Source of the DNA: Halicephalobus mephisto | Lineage: Eukaryota; Nematoda; Chromadorea; Rhabditida; Panagrolaimidae | Assembly: GCA_009193035.1 (NCBI GenBank) | Contig: SWDT01000290.1 | Location: forward strand, 1-64,000 | Length of the DNA stretch: 64,000 nt | Direction of reading: 5' to 3' | Shown: one piece after another, positions 59,918-64,000 of the stretch | How the letters are laid out: each line of letters opens with the position of its first letter | Numbering within the stretch: the first letter of the stretch is position 1 | Position numbers and translations under genes: made by a program | The notes under the pieces: generated by a model | Databases searched by the model: none | The model's input: only the letters and a program-made list of their open reading frames with translations | Told to the model about the DNA's origin: nothing

Positions 59918-62108
59918 TTAGAACACAAAACTTCCATCTTGAGTCATATCAATAGCCCATCGGAACTTCTCGCGCTGTGTCTTGTTGTAAACCTTCTCGA
60001 TGGGAACGTTGAATTTTCGGCACCACGCCACGGAAATGCGAGGATCGAGGTAATTCAGTTTGGACGTACCTAATGCAATCTGTTTGTTCTCGTCTTTGTC
60101 CGTCTGAGTAGTCTTCAGTTTCTTCAACTGGTCTTTTAGCCGCTGGACCTTCTTCTCGGCCTTCTCCTTGTCTTTGGCGCCGCGAGCCTTGTCGCGTTCT
60201 TCCTTCGCCTCCTTGAGTTCCTTCTTTTTGTCCTTTATCTTCGCCTTCAGGTTTTCCATTGACTTTTCGTGAGTCTTCGGAACTGACCGTTGATGGTTAC
60301 AAAGGATCGCAACTTGGCGATTTGCTCTGTTATATGACAGCATCTTCTCGTGAATGGGATCGCCGCTATTCGTTAGTTTCCCCAACTGCTGTTGTAGTGT
60401 CCAGGAGGCGTTATAAGTACGGAAGACCTTGGCTGTTAGTCCAGGCATGATATCCTTCAAGTGATCATTCAAAGTACTCGTGTTCAGTCGGTCGAACAAG
60501 TCGTCAGATCCGTCTTTGCCTTCCATAAACTTCTTGAGATTCTTGAATACCTTCTTTTCAACAGGGACTTGATTTTGATATCTGATTGAATCTTTGCCAA
60601 GAAAGTCAAACTCGACGACGTATTTCTTGCCATCCAATTCGTCGTGAAGAGTAACGTGCTCGCATCTCAGAGAACAGCAGCCGACAGTGTCAGCAGCCTC
60701 GTCAGTGTCCTTCTCGTTACCAGCACGAAGAGCAAGACGATCGATAAAGTACAAAGCAGTAGCTCTTTGACGGATTCTCATCTCTTTCGACTTGAACTCC
60801 TCGGTGTATCGAGTACGAACATCGTCAATGATCTTGGCAAGAGACCGAGCCTTCTCAAACTTCTCAAAGTCCTTTTCTCCTTTCAACTTCGAACTTGGAT
60901 TCAGCATCACGTACTTGTTCTGACCGAGAACGTTTTCAGTCCAGGAACATAGCCAAGAGACTGTGTTATCGTGACGAACTTCCTTCCATTTGTGACCAGG
61001 AGGAGGAACTGGTGCCTTGTCTCCTCTGTAAATCGACTATTACTCAAACACTGATATAAAAAACTCACTTGGAACAGTTAATTATGACATCTTCCGGCAT
61101 TACGCGTCTTTTCAAACAACCCATCTTTGGATGGTCTCCACGTCCACGGAAAAGACCTGGAGGTTCGGTTCTGAAGTTGGCTATCTTTTGTTTGTGCCCA
61201 TCGACAATTGCAGTCCCGTATTGAACAACTTCCTTCTCACGTAATTCCTTAATCTTCTGTTTCTCCTCCTTAGTCATATTTCGACGGGTCTCGCGTTCAG
61301 CGATGAAATGCTCATACATAGCTTTGAAGTCGCATTTGTTCAGATCTTTGATCTTTTCTCGTTCAGCGGAAGTCATTGATTTCCTCCAATCCTTGAAAAA
61401 GTTGTTGTTGAATGTCGGCTTTGCGGTATACTCATGATCCAGCATACATGCATAAAAGTAAGCGACTTCCTCGGCGCCTTCAGAAAGCTCCATGACTTCT
61501 CCGTTATATCTGAACTTGACAGATTTCGGTAGTCGCTCATACGGAGGAGCAAACAGAGGTCCATTGTGGATGAGGGTGTTCCATTTGACCCCATCAGGCT
61601 TCTTGTCTTCTTCCCACCACTTCCATATTTCCTCTTCCTCCTCCTTCTTTCTGCGCTTAGTGGGTGGAGAAGCGTTTTCGGACTTTCCAGCTTTCACGTC
61701 CTTATTCTTGCCCTTCTTTGAATCCTTCTTGGATCCTTTATCTTTCTTTGATTTGTCTTTTTTCTTGTCCGCCTTTTTGTCTTTCTTCTTTGGAGTGTCT
61801 TTTTTCTCCTTTTTTACCTTCTAAAAAGAGAGCTTGTACACTAATTCTCTTACAAAAGCACATACCACTGGCTTGTATTCCTCTTCTTCTTCGTCATCCT
61901 CAGGGGATTCGCTTTTGTATTCTTCCTCCTCATCCTCAGATTCATGCTTTCTCTTGTTGGCTTTCTTGTTCTTGGCAGACTTTTTCGGGGTGGAAATTTC
62001 GCCATCAGGTTCTCTCTTGATGTCAAGTTCCATAGGTTCCTCCTTGTGGGAATTGTTGTTCAGTTGAGAGTCAACTTCAGTTTTGACACCATGGCCATTG
62101 GTAGACAT
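59918..62108 (-). CDS. TOP1: DNA topoisomerase I (type IB)
   Basis: Exons 62108-61866, 61820-61069 and 61025-59918 join in phase to 700 residues. The N-terminal ~190 residues are charged and lysine/glutamate-rich (nuclear targeting). The core begins at [19 protein letters not shown]. Catalytic landmarks: [26 protein letters not shown] (active-site Arg region), an exon with [11 protein letters not shown], a lysine-rich coiled linker ([18 protein letters not shown]), and the C-terminal [18 protein letters not shown] with the nucleophilic tyrosine. It relaxes supercoils in the nucleus through a 3'-phosphotyrosine intermediate. The length is a little under human TOP1 (765) because of a shorter N-terminus. 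A 5' UTR intron is likely: TTTCAG sits ten bases before the ATG, and GTAAGTTC at 62164 follows an upstream noncoding exon. Confidence 0.96.
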
Positions 62109-62982
62109 ACCGTTTTGTCTGAAATATTTCGTTCAGTAATTGTTCAATTATAGAAGAACTTACGATTCACCAAAGAGAAGGCCGTTTGGTTCCTCGACGG
62201 TAGCCGTCATCCCCCGCTGAAAAAGGAACCACATTATCGATCACTTCAGATCCACGCGCGGAATCAATAAGGTAAGGAAATAAAGCCGTGTTTACATCAG
62301 AAGAGGAGAAAAGGAAATACGAAAACTTCCAGAAGACTGCATTGATGGTTGTTTCGAAAGGCCAAACGGGGATGAAATGTGCAGAAAGATGGGTGCTCTT
62401 CTCGAGAAGCCACCCAGCTGACCACGAGAAAAAATCGTTTGTGTGTTGATCAAAGAGAATTTGTGACATTTTGAGAACTTTCACCTCGAAATAGCATCAG
62501 AAACCTCCGGATTTTCGTGGTGAGTTTACACGAGACAAGGAGGTCAATTTGAGGTGAAAAATTAATTAATGTACGCACTGTAATGGAATCCAACGAAGCT
62601 TCGAGAGGCACAAAAAACTTGTACGAAATCGAGGAAAGCAAAGGGACGAATAGAATGCGAAAAAATACAAGTCGCGAATGCAAGGGAGAGCTTCCCCAGA
62701 CTTAGAAGAATTTTGGTCAATTCGGGCGCAGCGACACACAGGCTGCCTCGCTGTGCTGCCGCCCGGTGCACTGGAAGGACGTTGAACACACCAGTGGTGG
62801 AGAGACTGGGGGAAACTGAGAGGGTCCGAGTCAGCCGCGACAAGGACAGTTTGTTCGCTGGATGAGTACCGCTGGACAAACAGTCAGCGAAGAGGCATTC
62901 AATCTGTCTGGCCAAAAGGCGCGGGAATTCAAATAGAGGTTTTCTTGCTTGGTGGATATCGACTTTTCGCTGTGCTCTCTGG

Positions 62983-64000
62983 ATGAGGTTATCGAGATCT
63001 CCCTATTTGGATCATTCTTCCGGTAATGTAAGCAATAGTTTGGCTGTGAGAGAAGCTATTGGGAAGCTCTCTTTAAGTCCTCATGAAACGGTCAAGTTTT
63101 TGAATGGAGAAAAATGCATCTGGTCGATATACCTGTTCTTGTTCATATATGACTTTGCTTTTTTCAGGTCTGACAGCGAAGACAGAACTATCCTTTGTGC
63201 ATTGACTGTGCTAAAGAAGTTTTATGAGCAACTTCAGTATGACATTGCTGTTCAACAGAAGGATCCAGAATCGCCTATTGACTCCAAGAGTCTGCTGAGA
63301 TTCCTTGTGTCGAGAGAAGACGAGACTGCACGAGAGCTGATCTCCAGACACAAGGAGGAAGAGGAGAAGAAAGCCAATTGGGTTCAACTTAAGGTCGCCG
63401 ATCGAGATTCTCCGGGAGACGTTCTCCCGATCCCTTTGTCCGTCCCTCGATTGGATGAACGGGAATTAAGATCAGTCACTAGCTATTCTGAGGACAGTGC
63501 TGTTGAGAACTCTGAGGACGATGATGTTGAAAAGGAAGGTGGAATCCAACCGGAGACGGAATCTTCCAGTTCGTTGTCGACACCGGTTAACATTAGTCCT
63601 AATGAGAAGTTGCTCTGGGAAACTCAAAAAGTAACCAAAAATATTTTCAAAATGGTCCACAAAGTTGACAAAGCCATTTCTCCAAGAACAGATTCGAGGG
63701 TATCAACGTCAAGGACTCCAAAAGAAGGTTCTTTGACTTCAAGATTCATCCCGCAAGTATCAAAAGCCATTCAAACGGACTTTGAAGTCATTAGGGTTAC
63801 TTTGCTTTATTGGTGAATATGTAAGCTTTATTTTTAGCCAAAGACAGCGGATGCAGCTGTATCTGTTCACATGGTCTCAGAGGATTCTTCTGAATCAAGG
63901 AAGATGGTTGGCAATTCGTCAAAGTCTTCAACGACGACTTCGCTTGGTCACTTGATAGGGAAGAGTTCGGAAGACAGCACAGGCAACTCCTCTTCTGTCG
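62983..64000 (+). CDS. Unrecognised protein, 5' part (runs off the window)
   Basis: Exons 62983-63122, 63168-63795 and 63838-64000+ join in phase (2, 0) and give ~310 residues of an unfinished protein. The first ~110 residues look globular and helical (VREAIGKLSLSPHETVKFLNG...ILCALTVLKKFYEQLQYDIAV); then come an acidic coiled stretch (ISRHKEEEEKKANW) and a long serine-rich, low-complexity region (ESSSSLSTPVNISP). There is no signal peptide or membrane span. Length, splice sites and phase support a real gene; the family is not recognised. It starts about 875 bp from the TOP1 start on the opposite strand, so the two promoters may lie in the shared interval 62170-62980. Confidence 0.65.

Noticed and set aside
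1..64000. CRISPR arrays, rRNA genes, tRNA genes or insertion sequences
   Set aside because: I looked for spaced direct repeats, cloverleaf-like sequences and terminal inverted repeats and saw none that hold up; the B-box-like repeats at 2680-3470 do not fold as a tRNA.

Overview
This is a window from a compact invertebrate (bilaterian) nuclear genome. The genes are metazoan-specific (nesprin, laminin alpha, Toll, Frizzled, CSRNP, receptor tyrosine phosphatase) and are interrupted by many GT-AG introns, most of them only about 41-57 bp. Neighbouring genes sit close together on both strands. A Toll receptor with several cysteine clusters, a GT11 fucosyltransferase, Frizzled and a laminin alpha with two laminin IV modules fit a protostome with a reduced genome, such as a mite, copepod or tardigrade. 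The species cannot be named from the sequence alone. All exon models below were built by hand from open frames, splice sites and phase continuity, and every complete model closes in frame.

Layout. 1-1122 (+): 3' end of a nesprin with its KASH tail. 2454-4010 (+): single-LIM-domain protein whose two introns share a repeat. 5292-18550 (+): complete laminin alpha of about 3278 residues, with a possible small secreted-peptide gene on the opposite strand inside its large third intron (8345-8911). 18921-20816 (+): DDX52/Rok1 helicase. About 21025-22800 (-): single-domain receptor tyrosine phosphatase. 22989-23570 (+): Ly6-like three-finger protein. 24948-26384 (+): GT11 fucosyltransferase, convergent and almost abutting with 26411-30567 (-): ABCB/P-glycoprotein transporter. 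31513-32597 (-): cytosolic 5'-nucleotidase III. 33710-34814 (-): U2AF35. 35268-37162 (+): CSRNP. 37230-38325 (-): GDE1-like phosphodiesterase. 39577-40416 (+): four-TM orphan. 40569 to about 41220 (+): apparently decayed RING/coiled-coil gene. 41701-47728 (-): Toll receptor. 56178-59258 (+): Frizzled-family receptor. 59918-62108 (-): DNA topoisomerase I. 62983-64000 (+): 5' part of an unrecognised gene.

The genes do not form one pathway. They combine housekeeping functions (rRNA processing, splicing, topology, nucleotide metabolism) with cell-surface and matrix functions (laminin, Toll, Frizzled, phosphatase, Ly6, ABC transporter). The longest stretch without a convincing gene, about 8.4 kb, lies between the divergently transcribed Toll and Frizzled genes and probably holds their regulatory DNA.

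Main points for a second look: the nested peptide gene; a Frizzled without the KTxxxW Dishevelled-binding motif; a Toll TIR domain with an altered BB loop; a U2AF35 whose RS tail has almost no serine; a palindromic poly(A) signal shared by two convergent genes; splice-acceptor-like sequences directly before several start codons, which hint at spliced-leader trans-splicing or 5' UTR introns; and the RING pseudogene.
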